From: Actinacidiphila epipremni
GTDB lineage: Bacteria; Actinomycetota; Actinomycetes; Streptomycetales; Streptomycetaceae
Direction of reading: 5' to 3'
NCBI RefSeq assembly: GCF_012034175.1
Contig: NZ_JAATEJ010000002.1
Coordinates: 62,001 to 126,000 of the forward strand
Length of the DNA stretch: 64,000 nt
The position numbers and the translations under genes are program-made. Positions 8,901 through 16,688 of this stretch are shown here, in pieces (positions within the stretch are counted from its first letter, which is position 1; each line of letters starts with the position of its first letter). A model generated the notes under the pieces. That model had not been told where the DNA came from. It made no database searches and worked only from the letters and a program-made list of their open reading frames with translations.

Positions 8901-9153
8901 CTTCGGCGGGAATCTGAGCTACGCGGCCGTCGCCGTGGTCTTCCTCGCCGGCAACGCGCTGGGCTCGGCGGCGCCGACGCCCGGCGGGGTCGGGGCGGTG
9001 GAGCTGGCGCTGACCGGCGGCCTGATCGCGGCGGGGCTGCCGAAGGAGGTGGCCACGCCCGCGGTGCTGTTCTTCCGGCTGCTGACGTTCTGGCTGCCGG
9101 TGCTGCCCGGCTGGCTGTCCTTCACCCAGCTCAGCCGCCGCGGCGAGCTGTAA
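5995..9153 (+). CDS. large membrane protein: pseudokinase-like domain plus LPG-synthase-type membrane domain
   Basis: 1052 residues from a GTG at 5995 (weak GGCGG site 7 nt upstream). Residues 1-160 are Pro/Ala/Gly-rich and disordered. Several membrane helices follow (about 175-370). Residues 390-620 resemble the lower part of an AarF/ABC1-type kinase (MLVYEHIGGRRLDAL hinge), but the catalytic loop reads HRRLVGESLLVD and the DFG site TELRGG, so the catalytic Asp and metal ligands are missing. Next comes a charged coiled-coil and Gly-rich linker (620-720). The C-terminal 320 residues are a UPF0104/LPG-synthase transmembrane domain with the motif GSAAPTPGGVGAVE. The family includes lysylphosphatidylglycerol synthase membrane domains; here no aminoacyl-transferase domain is present, so a transport or regulatory role is inferred. 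A hairpin terminator follows. Confidence 0.88.
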   Translation: MIRDQEETEADQPGADEAGAASRARTALPAPGSGEAPADGGPAPRRPAAPPPGARTPGPDADAPGADVPGVASANGTPPGEGRRPHARTPGSDGHRPGAGSSDSSPSTDSHGGGPGGNGNGGGSSSGGGNGSHGGGPDEPHPRAQPHSHTIVPEPQPAPTPVAVDEPLLAARVHRPADLVRFLLGALGIAVVLAVAGFAHATTTGLETDITKGTDHAPDVLSSFAGLTASIAVLIVPVAFAIERLAKRDGLRIADGVLAAVLAHGTALATDLWVTNSAPGPIRDALTHNAPSGTGMTDPVHGYLAPVIAYVTAVGMARRPRWRVALWFVLLLDAFAVLVGGYTTPFSIAVTVLIGWTIGYGTIYAVGSPNVRPTGRQLLAGLRRVGFSPLTARRVAQEAPENSDTDRGRGYLVTLEDGPPLDVTVVDREQQAHGFFYRSWRRLALVGGINERRSLLSLRQALEQEALLAYAAIAAGANAPKLIATSELGPDAVMLVYEHIGGRRLDALADEEITDTLLREAWTQVRALQSRRIAHRRLVGESLLVDRSGRVFLTELRGGEIAAGDIVLRMDVAQLLVTVALRVGPERAVASAVAVLGPDAVANSLPLLQPIALSRATRAQLKQLGRERAQREREAVLAASAAEKEAREHKRAQEAAAHREAAAHADLGGREAGGGAESGAGGSAGGGAGGSAEGSDKAVSKAERKAEKRAIETALEEAREEDLLSRIRQQVLLIRPQAAVEPVRLERIKPRTLITVIAGAFAAYFLLSQLSSVPIGQAIVHADWQWAVVAVAGASASYVAAAFALSGFVPERLSLLRTVQAQIAGSFVKLVAPAAVGGVALNTRYLQKAGVRPGLAVASVGASQLVGLGMHVVLLMTFGFITGTEKTPSLSPSRTVMAGLLTAGVLVLVVTAVPALRKFVSTRVRALFAGVVPRMLDVLQRPGKLATGLGGTLMVTVTFVICLDGCVRAFGGNLSYAAVAVVFLAGNALGSAAPTPGGVGAVELALTGGLIAAGLPKEVATPAVLFFRLLTFWLPVLPGWLSFTQLSRRGEL

Positions 9154-9200
9154 CCCGTACGGACGGAGGGCCGTACGGAAACGGCTGCGGAAACGGCTGC

Positions 9201-9228
9201 GGGGCCGGCGCCCGAAGGTGCCGGCCCC
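9201..9228. terminator. bidirectional terminator between convergent genes
   Basis: Perfect 9-bp stem GGGGCCGGC/GCCGGCCCC with a 10-nt loop, between the stops of the membrane protein (9153, plus) and moeZ (9293, minus). There is no long U-tract, as is usual in Streptomyces. Confidence 0.75.
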
Positions 9229-9292
9229 GCCGTCCGTACCACGTCTGACATACCCGGCCCGCCGCGAGAACCCGTGCGGCCGGTCGCGCCGG

Positions 9293-10471
9293 TCAGTACA
9301 CCGGCTTGTGGGGCTCCACCGTGTTGACCCAGCCGATCACGCCGCCGCCGACGTGCACGGCGTCGGAGAAGCCCGCGGACTTCAGCACGGCCAGCACCTC
9401 GGCGCTGCGCACACCGGTCTTGCAGTGCAGCACGATGCGCTTGTCCTGCGGCAGCCCCTCCAGGGCGGTGCCCATCAGGAACTCGTTCTTCGGGATCAGC
9501 TTGGCGCCCGGGATGCTGACGATCTCGTACTCGTTGGGCTCGCGGACGTCGATGATCTCGATGTTCTCGCCGTCGTCGATCCACTCCTTGAGCTGCTTGG
9601 GAGTGATCGTCGAGCCGGCCGCCGCCTCCTGCGCCTCCTCGGACACGACGCCGCAGAAGGCCTCGTAGTCGATGAGCTCGGTGACGGTCGGGTTCTTGCC
9701 GCACACCGCGCAGTCGGGGTCCTTGCGGACCTTGACCTGGCGGTAGGTCATCTCCAGGGCGTCGTAGATCATCAGCCGGCCCACCAGCGGCTCGCCGACG
9801 CCCGCGAGGACCTTGATGGCCTCGGTGACCTGGATCGAGCCGATCGACGCGCACAGCACGCCGAGGACGCCGCCCTCGGCGCAGGAGGGGACCATGCCCG
9901 GCGGCGGGGGCTCCGGGTACAGGCAGCGGTAGCAGGGGCCGTACTCGGACCAGAAGACGGACGCCTGGCCGTCGAAGCGGTAGATGGAGCCCCACACGTA
10001 CGGCTTGTTGAGCAGCACGCAGGCGTCGTTGACCAGGTAGCGGGTGGCGAAGTTGTCGGTGCCGTCCACGATCAGGTCGTACTGGGAGAAGATCTCCATG
10101 ACGTTGTCGGCTTCGAGCCGCGTCTCGTGGAGGACCACGTTCACGTACGGGTTGATCCCGAGGACGGAGTCACGCGCGGACTCCGCCTTGGAGCGGCCGA
10201 TGTCGGCCTGGCTGTGGATGATCTGGCGTTGCAGGTTCGACTCGTCGACCTCGTCGAACTCCACGATGCCGAGCGTGCCGACACCGGCGGCGGCGAGGTA
10301 CATCAGGGCCGGCGAGCCGAGCCCGCCGGCGCCCACACACAGCACCTTGGCGTTCTTCAGGCGCTTCTGCCCGTCCATGCCCACATCGGGGATGATCAGG
10401 TGACGCGAATATCTCCGGACCTCGTCAACGGTGAGCTCGGCGGCCGGCTCGACCAGGGGTGGCAGCGACAC
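9293..10471 (-). CDS. moeZ: MoeZ-type sulfur-carrier adenylyltransferase/sulfurtransferase
   Basis: 392 residues. The start is a GTG at 10471 with GAGGT five bases upstream, giving MSLPPLVEPAAEL; longer frames reach 10972 but are not supported. N-terminal ThiF/MoeB domain: RYSRHLIIPDVG, nucleotide-binding GAGGLGSPA, and zinc Cys pairs CYRC and CAVC. C-terminal rhodanese domain with active-site loop CKTGVR (Cys350). Such proteins adenylate and thiocarboxylate small sulfur carriers (MoaD, ThiS, CysO) for molybdopterin, thiamine or cysteine synthesis; the rhodanese domain donates sulfur. It is the last gene of the minus-strand run, 128 bp after the spherulin-like gene. The Mycobacterium counterpart, as I recall, lies directly next to the DUF3152 gene. 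Confidence 0.93.
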   Translation of the reverse strand: MSLPPLVEPAAELTVDEVRRYSRHLIIPDVGMDGQKRLKNAKVLCVGAGGLGSPALMYLAAAGVGTLGIVEFDEVDESNLQRQIIHSQADIGRSKAESARDSVLGINPYVNVVLHETRLEADNVMEIFSQYDLIVDGTDNFATRYLVNDACVLLNKPYVWGSIYRFDGQASVFWSEYGPCYRCLYPEPPPPGMVPSCAEGGVLGVLCASIGSIQVTEAIKVLAGVGEPLVGRLMIYDALEMTYRQVKVRKDPDCAVCGKNPTVTELIDYEAFCGVVSEEAQEAAAGSTITPKQLKEWIDDGENIEIIDVREPNEYEIVSIPGAKLIPKNEFLMGTALEGLPQDKRIVLHCKTGVRSAEVLAVLKSAGFSDAVHVGGGVIGWVNTVEPHKPVY

Positions 10472-10599
10472 AGGGACCTCAGCAATACGGTTGGCGGTCT
10501 CAGACGGTACGGGCGCGTGGTCTCCCACGCATCCCGTCAACACTGCCACGCCGGTCTTCATTCCAAGACACCCGGTCCGAGGACCGAGACATCCGCCGG

Positions 10600-11439
10600 T
10601 CACATGGTGGGCGGCGGCCGGTCCTCGGCCGGTGCGGCGGTCGCCCGGGCCAGGCGGTCCCAGTATCCGGGCAGACCTGCCCAGGGGTCGGTCCCCTCCC
10701 GTGCGGTGCGGTCGGTCAGGCACACGGTGGCCGCGCCCTGCCAGCGGGCGATCCGCAGCGCGCCGTCCAGGTGCAGGCCGGGCAGCGAGTGCACGAGGTG
10801 CACGAAGCGGGACGGCGGGTGGGCGGCGGTCCACGGCGGGGCCTCCGACCAGCGGTAGCGGTCCCAGGGGCCGGCGAACGTGACGAGCTGGTCGGCGAGT
10901 TCGGCGTACCGGGGGTGGGGGTGGATGCCGTGGCCGAGCACGACGAGGCCGGGGCGCGGGGGCTCGGGGCACGGCGGCGCGTCCGCCGGGCCCGGGCCGC
11001 CCTGCGCGCGGGGGGTGCCGGCGTCGTGGTCCAGCAGGGCGCGCAGGGTCGTGACGGCCCAGTGGCAGTCGGCGGCGTGCTCCGGGCCGGTGGGGGCGCG
11101 GTCCAGGTAGAAGCCGTCGACGTGGTACCAGTCCAGGTAGCGGGAGGCGTCGGAGACCAGCTCGCCGAAGGGGCGTTCGCCGTACGCGGCGTCCAGCGTC
11201 CCGAGGAGTGGGACGCCGTTCTCACGGACGCGGGTGGTGACCTCCGTGTAGAGCGGGTCCTGGCGGGTGCCGGGGCCGCGGCTGACGTCGAAGGCGGCCC
11301 AGTGCAAGGGGGCGCCGGGGCGGGCGAGTTCGGCCCACTCCGCCGGGGCGATCAGCGGGTGCGCCAGGCCCGGCACCGCGAGCCCGGTCGTGGCGGCGCG
11401 GCCCTGCGCGGCGGCGGGCGGCCGGGTCACACGCGGCAT
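10600..11439 (-). CDS. spherulin-4-like (TIM-barrel hydrolase-like) protein
   Basis: 279 residues; ATG at 11439 lies 13 bp inside the end of the epimerase gene, so translation is coupled. No signal peptide is visible. The pattern PLIAPAEWAELARPGAPLHWAAF, then GVPLLGTLDAAYGERPF, SRYLDWYHVDGFYLDRAP and LVVLGHGIHPHPRYAELADQLVTFAGPW fits the spherulation-specific family 4 proteins, thought to be TIM-barrel glycosidase relatives. Acidic residues in VDGFYLDRAP would be at the barrel mouth. In Pel systems a glycoside hydrolase domain trims the polymer; this protein may play that part, but the absence of an export signal argues for a cytoplasmic site or export by another route. Confidence 0.78.
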   Translation of the reverse strand: MPRVTRPPAAAQGRAATTGLAVPGLAHPLIAPAEWAELARPGAPLHWAAFDVSRGPGTRQDPLYTEVTTRVRENGVPLLGTLDAAYGERPFGELVSDASRYLDWYHVDGFYLDRAPTGPEHAADCHWAVTTLRALLDHDAGTPRAQGGPGPADAPPCPEPPRPGLVVLGHGIHPHPRYAELADQLVTFAGPWDRYRWSEAPPWTAAHPPSRFVHLVHSLPGLHLDGALRIARWQGAATVCLTDRTAREGTDPWAGLPGYWDRLARATAAPAEDRPPPTM

Positions 11440-12344
11440 GCCGCCTCCATCCACACGTCGGCCAGCGACTCCTCCAGGCCGATCCGCGGTCGCCAGCCGA
11501 GCCGGTCGCGCGCGGTGCGCACGTCGGCCTGCTGCCACAGCCCGCAGCCGTCCGGATACGGCGGTACGGCCGCGCCGCCGCCGTGCGGGCCGTCGTCCAG
11601 GTCGCGGACGGCGCCCTCGTAACCGGCGACGTGCGCGAGCGCGGCGGCCATGTCGCGCAGCCGCACCGCGCGCCCCGAGCCGATGTTCACCACGCCCTGC
11701 GCCGCCGACAGCGACGCGGCGTGCACCGCGCGGGCGACGTCCCGGGCGTCGACGAAGTCGCGCTGCACGGCGAGCCCGCCGAGCCGCAGCTCCGGCTCGC
11801 CGTTCTGCATCGCCCGGCGCAGCGCCTCGGCGATCCGCCCGAGCGGCGCGCCGGTCGGCGTGCCCGGGCCGACCGGGCTGAACACCCGCAGCACGACCGC
11901 GTCCAGGCCCGAGCCCAGCACCAGCTCCGTCGCGGCGAGCTTGCTCACCCCGTACGGGCCGCCCGGCCGCGGCGCCGCGTCCTCGCCGGTCGACGAGCCG
12001 GCCGGCGAGGGCCCGTACTCCGACCCGCACCCGAGCTGCACCAGCCGCGCCCCGATGCCGCTGCGCCGCATCGCCTCGCACACGGTGGCCACGGCCACGG
12101 TGTTCTGCCGGGTGAGCTCCCGCGCGGCCCCGCGCGTGGTGCCGGCGCAGTTGATGACGACGCCGGGATGCACGGCGTTCAGGAACCGGGCGAGCACACC
12201 GGGCGCCCCGCTGGACAGGTCGAACCGCACATCGGCGTCATCACTGCGCCCCAACGCCGTGAGCTGCACGGCGGGATCAGCAAGCAGCCGCTCCGCGACA
12301 TGCCGGCCGAGAAACCCGTCGGCCCCGAGCAGCAACACTCTCAT
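11427..12344 (-). CDS. NAD-dependent sugar-nucleotide epimerase/dehydratase (SDR)
   Basis: 305 residues. The ATG at 12344 has GGAGG six bases upstream and overlaps the stop of the small gene before it (ATGA). Extended SDR features: nucleotide-binding GADGFLG near the N-terminus, NCAGTTRG, catalytic YGVSK, and the substrate-side RVFSPVGPGTPTGA and QRDFVDARDVARA. This is the size and plan of UDP-hexose 4-epimerases and related NDP-sugar epimerases. In the pel-like operon it probably supplies a hexosamine donor, in the way PelX (a UDP-GlcNAc 4-epimerase) does in some Pel clusters; the exact substrate cannot be read from the sequence. Codon use is like its neighbours. Confidence 0.85.
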   Translation of the reverse strand: MRVLLLGADGFLGRHVAERLLADPAVQLTALGRSDDADVRFDLSSGAPGVLARFLNAVHPGVVINCAGTTRGAARELTRQNTVAVATVCEAMRRSGIGARLVQLGCGSEYGPSPAGSSTGEDAAPRPGGPYGVSKLAATELVLGSGLDAVVLRVFSPVGPGTPTGAPLGRIAEALRRAMQNGEPELRLGGLAVQRDFVDARDVARAVHAASLSAAQGVVNIGSGRAVRLRDMAAALAHVAGYEGAVRDLDDGPHGGGAAVPPYPDGCGLWQQADVRTARDRLGWRPRIGLEESLADVWMEAACRV

Positions 12345-12826
12345 CGCCGCCCTCCCCACGACTTGCCGCGCCCGCCGGTGACGGCGCCGGGGGCGGTGGG
12401 GCGGTACCCCGCGCGGGTGGCCTGCGCCCTCGGGGGCGCTGCCGCGGTACGGGCCGCGCCCGGGGGCCGCACGGCGACGGAGCCGGTACGCCCGGCGGTG
12501 CAGGTGCGGTGAGTTGTTCCGGCGGCTCCGGCCCGCGCGACGCGCGAAGCCCCGGCGGCGGACGCGCGAGCGGCAGCGCGCGAGGCGGGGGGCGCCGACA
12601 CAGCAGTGGGCGCTGCGGTGGCCCCTGGCGCCACGTGCCGTCCAGCGCAGAGCGCAGACGGCGCACTGTCCCCGGCGGCAGCCCGCGAAGGGCGGGGCGC
12701 GAACACAGCACCGGGAGCGGCAGCCCGCGGGGAACGAGGCGCCGGCACAGCGCCGGCGGCCGTGCCGGCCGAAGGGCCGGGGCTGGCCGGGGGGTGGGGT
12801 CGGGGGCGGGTGTTGTGGCTGGTCAA
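12341..12826 (-). CDS. small Ala/Pro/Arg-rich protein of the pel-like operon, TTG start
   Basis: 161 residues from a TTG at 12826. AGGAG lies 8 nt upstream of the TTG; the start is 30 bp after the stop of the membrane gene, and the stop TGA (12343-12341) overlaps the ATG of the epimerase. Those three facts make a real, coupled gene likely although it would be missed by an ATG-only search. The product is low complexity: degenerate repeats of the type AV-APxxSRAAA, rich in Ala, Pro, Arg and Gly, with three Cys; no membrane segment or known domain. I do not recognise a family. If it is not translated, the 511-bp interval would be unusually long for this compact operon. Its T-ending Ala codons are more frequent than in neighbours. 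Confidence 0.5.
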   Translation of the reverse strand: MTSHNTRPRPHPPASPGPSAGTAAGAVPAPRSPRAAAPGAVFAPRPSRAAAGDSAPSALCAGRHVAPGATAAPTAVSAPPASRAAARASAAGASRVARAGAAGTTHRTCTAGRTGSVAVRPPGAARTAAAPPRAQATRAGYRPTAPGAVTGGRGKSWGGRR

Positions 12827-12855
12827 GGGGGGTTCTCCTGGTCGGTTGTGGCAGG

Positions 12856-14733
12856 TCAGCGGGGTTCGTACGCCGGTGGGCGATGTGCGGCTGCTCGGGC
12901 GAGCAGCCGGAAGGCCCGGGCGGCGAGGAGGAGGGCGGCGGCGGCGCAGACGGCGGCCTCCGCGGTGCCGCCGGGCGGCGCCAAGTGGCCGGGGGCGGCG
13001 GCGAGGACGAGGGTCAGGGCCTCGGCGGCGCAGGCCGCGGCGAGGCCCGCGGCGGCGGGCGCCGGGTGGCCGTGGACGGCCAGCAGCCGGGCGGTGAAGA
13101 GCAGCACGCCGAGCGCGGCGGGCCCGGCGAGCGCCCCCGAGCCGGCCGCCGCGGCGGCGAGCAGCAGCAGGCCGGCCAGCGCGGCGCCGTACCCGGCGAG
13201 GGCGGCGGCGAGCCGCGGCCGTACGGCGTCGGCGAACTCGGCGAGGCCGTGGCTCGGGGCGAGTTGCGCACGGGCGGCGACCGCGAACCAGCGGGCCAGC
13301 GCCGCCGCGGGCAGCAGGCTCAGCGCGAGCGCGGCGAAGGCGGCGATGCCGGCGCCGGCCGTGAAGGGCCCGCGCCCGGCGAGCGCGGCGACGGCCTGCG
13401 GCCCGTACAGCGCGAAGCCCAGCAGGCCGTACGTCCATACGGCGGCGCCGGCGCCGTGCGCGACCCGCAGCGGCCCGCCGCGCAGCGCCGCCCACAGCGC
13501 GACGGCGACGAGTACGGCGACGGGCCCGGCCGCCGCGGGCAGCCCGGCGGCGAGCAGGCAGCCGGCGCCCGGCAGCAGGTGCCCGGCGACCGTGCGGCGC
13601 CCGAGCCGTACCCGGTCCGCCGCACCGCGCTCCGGCACCGCCACGACCCGGCCGGCCCGCGGCACCCGCGCGTACAGCTCCTCCGCGAGCCCGAACACGT
13701 CCCGGTGCCGCAGCCGCCGCGCCTCCCCGTCGCTGACCCCGCACGCTTCGAGGCCGGCGGCGATCTCCCACGCGTCGACGGCCCCGGCCGCCATCGCCCG
13801 GTGCCGGTGCATCACCTCACGCACCGGGTCCGCCGGCCCCCTGCGCCGCCCGGCCGGCGGTACGCCCGGGGGCTTGCGCGACCCGGCGGGGGGCGGGGAG
13901 GGCGCGGGGGATGCGGTGGGCGCGGTGGGCGCGGTGGACGCGGTGGACGCGGTGGGCGATGTGGGCGCGGTGGATGCCGGGTGCGAAATCGATTCGGCAT
14001 GCGCTTCCCCGCGCCCGGCGCCCTTCCGTGCGCCCCCACCCTCCGGGCCACCGCCGACGCCACCGCCGACGCCATCGGCCCGCCCCGGTCCCGGCTCCCC
14101 TCCCGCGCCCGCACGCGCCGAGGCGGCGGCCTCGGACTCCGCGCGGTGTCGTACGCCCCCGCCCTCCGGGAGGTCGGCATCCGCACCGCCCCCCGGGCGA
14201 CCGACCTCAGCGCCGGACTCCGCGCACCGCCCGGCACCGCGTCCGCCCCCGGCTTCCACGGCGCCGGCCGCGGCGCGTCCCTCAGCGGCTGCCTCCGCGG
14301 CGCTACGTACGCCCCGCCTCTCCGAGTCGGCAACCTCCGCGCACCCCCCGGGCCCGCGCACATCCCCGCCCCCCGAGGCGGCAGCCTCACGCGCCGACCG
14401 CCCCGCAGCGCCCTCGTCCTCCGAGGTGGCAAGCTCGCCGCCCGCGCGGCGGAAGAGTTCCGTGAAGTCCAGCACGGCCGGCTCGTCCGGCTCCCCCGCG
14501 CCGTCCACCGCATACGTACCGTCCACGGCGTCAACAGCGGCCTCACCGCCCGCCGCAGGCATGCCCCTGACCGGCCCGGCCAGGGCGTCGGCGGCGTCCG
14601 CCTGCCCCCCGGCGGAGCCGGTGCGGTCCGGGGCCGGGTCCGGTATCGGGAGGAGCAGAGGAGGCGCGTCCGGCGTCGAGGGGGAGGTCAGGCGGCGGAG
14701 GAGGGCTTTTGTGGGGTCGGGGTGGGTGGTCAT
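12856..14733 (-). CDS. polytopic membrane protein of the pel-like operon
   Basis: 625 residues; ATG at 14733 overlaps the glycosyltransferase stop in an ATGA arrangement. The N-terminal half (to about residue 300) is disordered: Ala/Gly/Glu-rich, then a Thr/Ala/Ser/Pro stretch encoded by 9-bp tandem repeats. A short helical segment with REVMHRHRAMAAGAVDAWEIAAGLEACGVSDGEARRLRHRDVFGLAEELYARV precedes about eight hydrophobic helices (residues 385-610) and a short tail. There is no recognisable transporter signature. From its place between a PelF-like glycosyltransferase and an epimerase I infer a role in membrane passage or assembly of the polymer, possibly in place of PelG, but it is shorter than the 12-helix PelG and I cannot show homology. 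Confidence 0.75.
   Translation of the reverse strand: MTTHPDPTKALLRRLTSPSTPDAPPLLLPIPDPAPDRTGSAGGQADAADALAGPVRGMPAAGGEAAVDAVDGTYAVDGAGEPDEPAVLDFTELFRRAGGELATSEDEGAAGRSAREAAASGGGDVRGPGGCAEVADSERRGVRSAAEAAAEGRAAAGAVEAGGGRGAGRCAESGAEVGRPGGGADADLPEGGGVRHRAESEAAASARAGAGGEPGPGRADGVGGGVGGGPEGGGARKGAGRGEAHAESISHPASTAPTSPTASTASTAPTAPTASPAPSPPPAGSRKPPGVPPAGRRRGPADPVREVMHRHRAMAAGAVDAWEIAAGLEACGVSDGEARRLRHRDVFGLAEELYARVPRAGRVVAVPERGAADRVRLGRRTVAGHLLPGAGCLLAAGLPAAAGPVAVLVAVALWAALRGGPLRVAHGAGAAVWTYGLLGFALYGPQAVAALAGRGPFTAGAGIAAFAALALSLLPAAALARWFAVAARAQLAPSHGLAEFADAVRPRLAAALAGYGAALAGLLLLAAAAAGSGALAGPAALGVLLFTARLLAVHGHPAPAAAGLAAACAAEALTLVLAAAPGHLAPPGGTAEAAVCAAAALLLAARAFRLLARAAAHRPPAYEPR
13913..13975. repeat. 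9-bp tandem repeats (seven units)
   Basis: Seven consecutive units of GCGGTGGGC or one- to two-base variants, in frame with the membrane protein gene, encode its Thr-Ala-Ser/Pro run on the minus strand. Confidence 0.85.
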
Positions 14734-16436
14734 CGGGCGGTTCCTGGGGTGGCGGGGACGGAGGTCCAGGCGGCGGGGGTGGGGGCGAGGCGGGCCGGGG
14801 AGAGGGATTCCGGCGGGGTGGTGAAGGGGCGCGGGTCGCCCTGCGCGTCCAGCAGCGGGGGGTGGCGTACGGGGTGGTGCGCCACCACGTCGAGGTAGCT
14901 CTCACGGAAGGCGTCCACGCACGCCCGTACCGTGAAGAGCGCGAGGGCGCGCTCACGGGCCGCCGCGCCGAGCCGGGCGGCGCGCTCGGGGCCGCGCAAC
15001 AGGTCGAGCGTCGCCTCGGCCAGCGCCCGCGGGTTGCGCGGCGGCACCACGAGGCCGGTGCCGCCGATGACCTCGCGTACCGCCCCGACGTCCGTCGACA
15101 CCGTGGGCCGCCCGCAGAACATCGCCTCGACCAGGCTCAGCGGAAAGCCCTCCGCGCTGCTGGAGAGCACCACGACATCGCCCGCCGCGTAGGCGTCCGC
15201 GGGTTCGGGCGCGCCCGGCGAGCCGATCTCCTCGAAGCTCACCGGGCTCTCCCCCACCGCGTGCGCGTCCGCCGCCTCGTCGGGGAAGAGCTGCGCGGCG
15301 AGCGTGCGGCAGTGCCCGAGGTAGCCGGCGGCACGTTCGTCCGCCGCCCTCAGGTGGAAGATCCGCAGTCGGGCCCGCGGCTCCTCGCGGCGTATCGCGT
15401 GGAAGGCGTGCAGCAGCGCGATGAGGTCCTTCGCCGGGTCGGCGCGGCCGATCCACGCCACGGTGGGGTCGGCGTGCACGGTGGGCTCCGCGGCCTGCGC
15501 CGCCGCGTCCGCCTCGGCCTGCGCGCCGGCCCGCGCGAAGCGCCCCGCGTCGATGCCGGGGTGGATGGTCCGCAGCCGCTCCCTGGGCGCCCCGCACCGC
15601 TCCTGCCAGCGGCGTACGTGCGCCGAGCCGGGCGTGACGAGCGCGGCCCGCCGGTAGGCCTCGCCGGACAGCAGCCGGTGCAGGTCGCCGAGCAGGGCGC
15701 GGACGGCGGGCGGCAGTCCGGCGGCACGGTGGGCGAGCAGGGCCTCGCGGGCCCGGACGGTGTATTCGGTGACGATGAGCGGCGTACCGCAGAACCGTTT
15801 GGCCAGCAGTCCCGGAAGGGCGGCGGGCCCGCCCGAGGCGGCGTGGCAGACGTCGGCGGAGCCGAGCGCGGCGGGTCCGTACCAGGGCGCGGACAGCGGG
15901 CGGAGCTGGCGTTCCAGCAGGTCGGCGGCGGTCAGCAGCTCGGTCACGACGATGTCGGCGAGGACCGGCCGGACGCCGGGCGCGCGGCAGGCGGCCTCCA
16001 GGTCGGCGAGCGCGTCGTCGCCGCGCAGCAGTTCGGGGAGCGCGCCGGGGTGGTCCTGGGCGACCTCGGCCAGTGCGTACAGCCCCGTGCCGAAACGGTC
16101 CGCCCGCCGCGCCGGGCTCGTCGCCGCGGCGCCGGCGAGCGCGGCGGCGAACTCCCGGAAGCCGGCCCGGAAGGCGGTACGGGCCGCCCGCCCGGCCGCG
16201 CGCCCGCCGTACGGCATGTCGTCCTGCGGGGGCGGGCCCCACAGCCGCTCCTGCCGGAAGCCGCGGACGTTCGGCGGGGTCCCGACGCGGCCGGCCGCCT
16301 CCGTACGCGGCGAACGGCTCAGCGCGTAGACGTCGAAGTCGTGCTGCGGCAGGCCCCGCACGAGGCGGTCGCACCACGCGCCGCCCTCACCTCTCGCGTA
16401 CGGGTAACCACCCTCGGTAAGTAATGCAATCCGCAC
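14730..16436 (-). CDS. PelF-like glycosyltransferase (DUF3492 plus GT4)
   Basis: 568 residues from a GTG at 16436, with AGAAGGG about 9 nt upstream. The N-terminus RIALLTEGGYPYARGEGGAW matches the opening of PelF/DUF3492 enzymes (TEGTYPYVSGGVSSW in PelF as I recall). It is followed by a GT-B Rossmann pair: HIGID-like TIHPGIDAGRF, the donor-site strand AWIGRADPAKDL, and the retaining GT4 motif SSSAEGFPLSLVEAMFCGRP (E-x7-E type) near residue 430. PelF is the cytoplasmic polymerase that uses UDP-GlcNAc for Pel polysaccharide. It heads the operon, with the membrane gene, small gene, epimerase and spherulin-like gene downstream. No PelA deacetylase, PelD c-di-GMP receptor or PelE is seen nearby, so the product may differ from Pel. 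Confidence 0.85.
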   Translation of the reverse strand: MRIALLTEGGYPYARGEGGAWCDRLVRGLPQHDFDVYALSRSPRTEAAGRVGTPPNVRGFRQERLWGPPPQDDMPYGGRAAGRAARTAFRAGFREFAAALAGAAATSPARRADRFGTGLYALAEVAQDHPGALPELLRGDDALADLEAACRAPGVRPVLADIVVTELLTAADLLERQLRPLSAPWYGPAALGSADVCHAASGGPAALPGLLAKRFCGTPLIVTEYTVRAREALLAHRAAGLPPAVRALLGDLHRLLSGEAYRRAALVTPGSAHVRRWQERCGAPRERLRTIHPGIDAGRFARAGAQAEADAAAQAAEPTVHADPTVAWIGRADPAKDLIALLHAFHAIRREEPRARLRIFHLRAADERAAGYLGHCRTLAAQLFPDEAADAHAVGESPVSFEEIGSPGAPEPADAYAAGDVVVLSSSAEGFPLSLVEAMFCGRPTVSTDVGAVREVIGGTGLVVPPRNPRALAEATLDLLRGPERAARLGAAARERALALFTVRACVDAFRESYLDVVAHHPVRHPPLLDAQGDPRPFTTPPESLSPARLAPTPAAWTSVPATPGTAR

Positions 16437-16688
16437 GGGTCCGCGCCCTTCTCGTCCGTCGCGCCGGACGAGCTGCTGTCACCCCCGGCGCGACGACCGT
16501 ATTGACCCGCTCCCCGCCACGACGGACGGTTGTCCGCGATGCCACCAAAAGGGGTGAAGGCGCGTAACCTCTCCCCGCGCGAAGCGTTTTGAGCCCGTAC
16601 GCTCCGGGCTGCGCCTTGCGGTGGGATTGCGCGAGCTACGGCGAGCAGCGGCCCGGGGCGGAAAAGCCCGGCCCCGCGGGGCGGCGGC

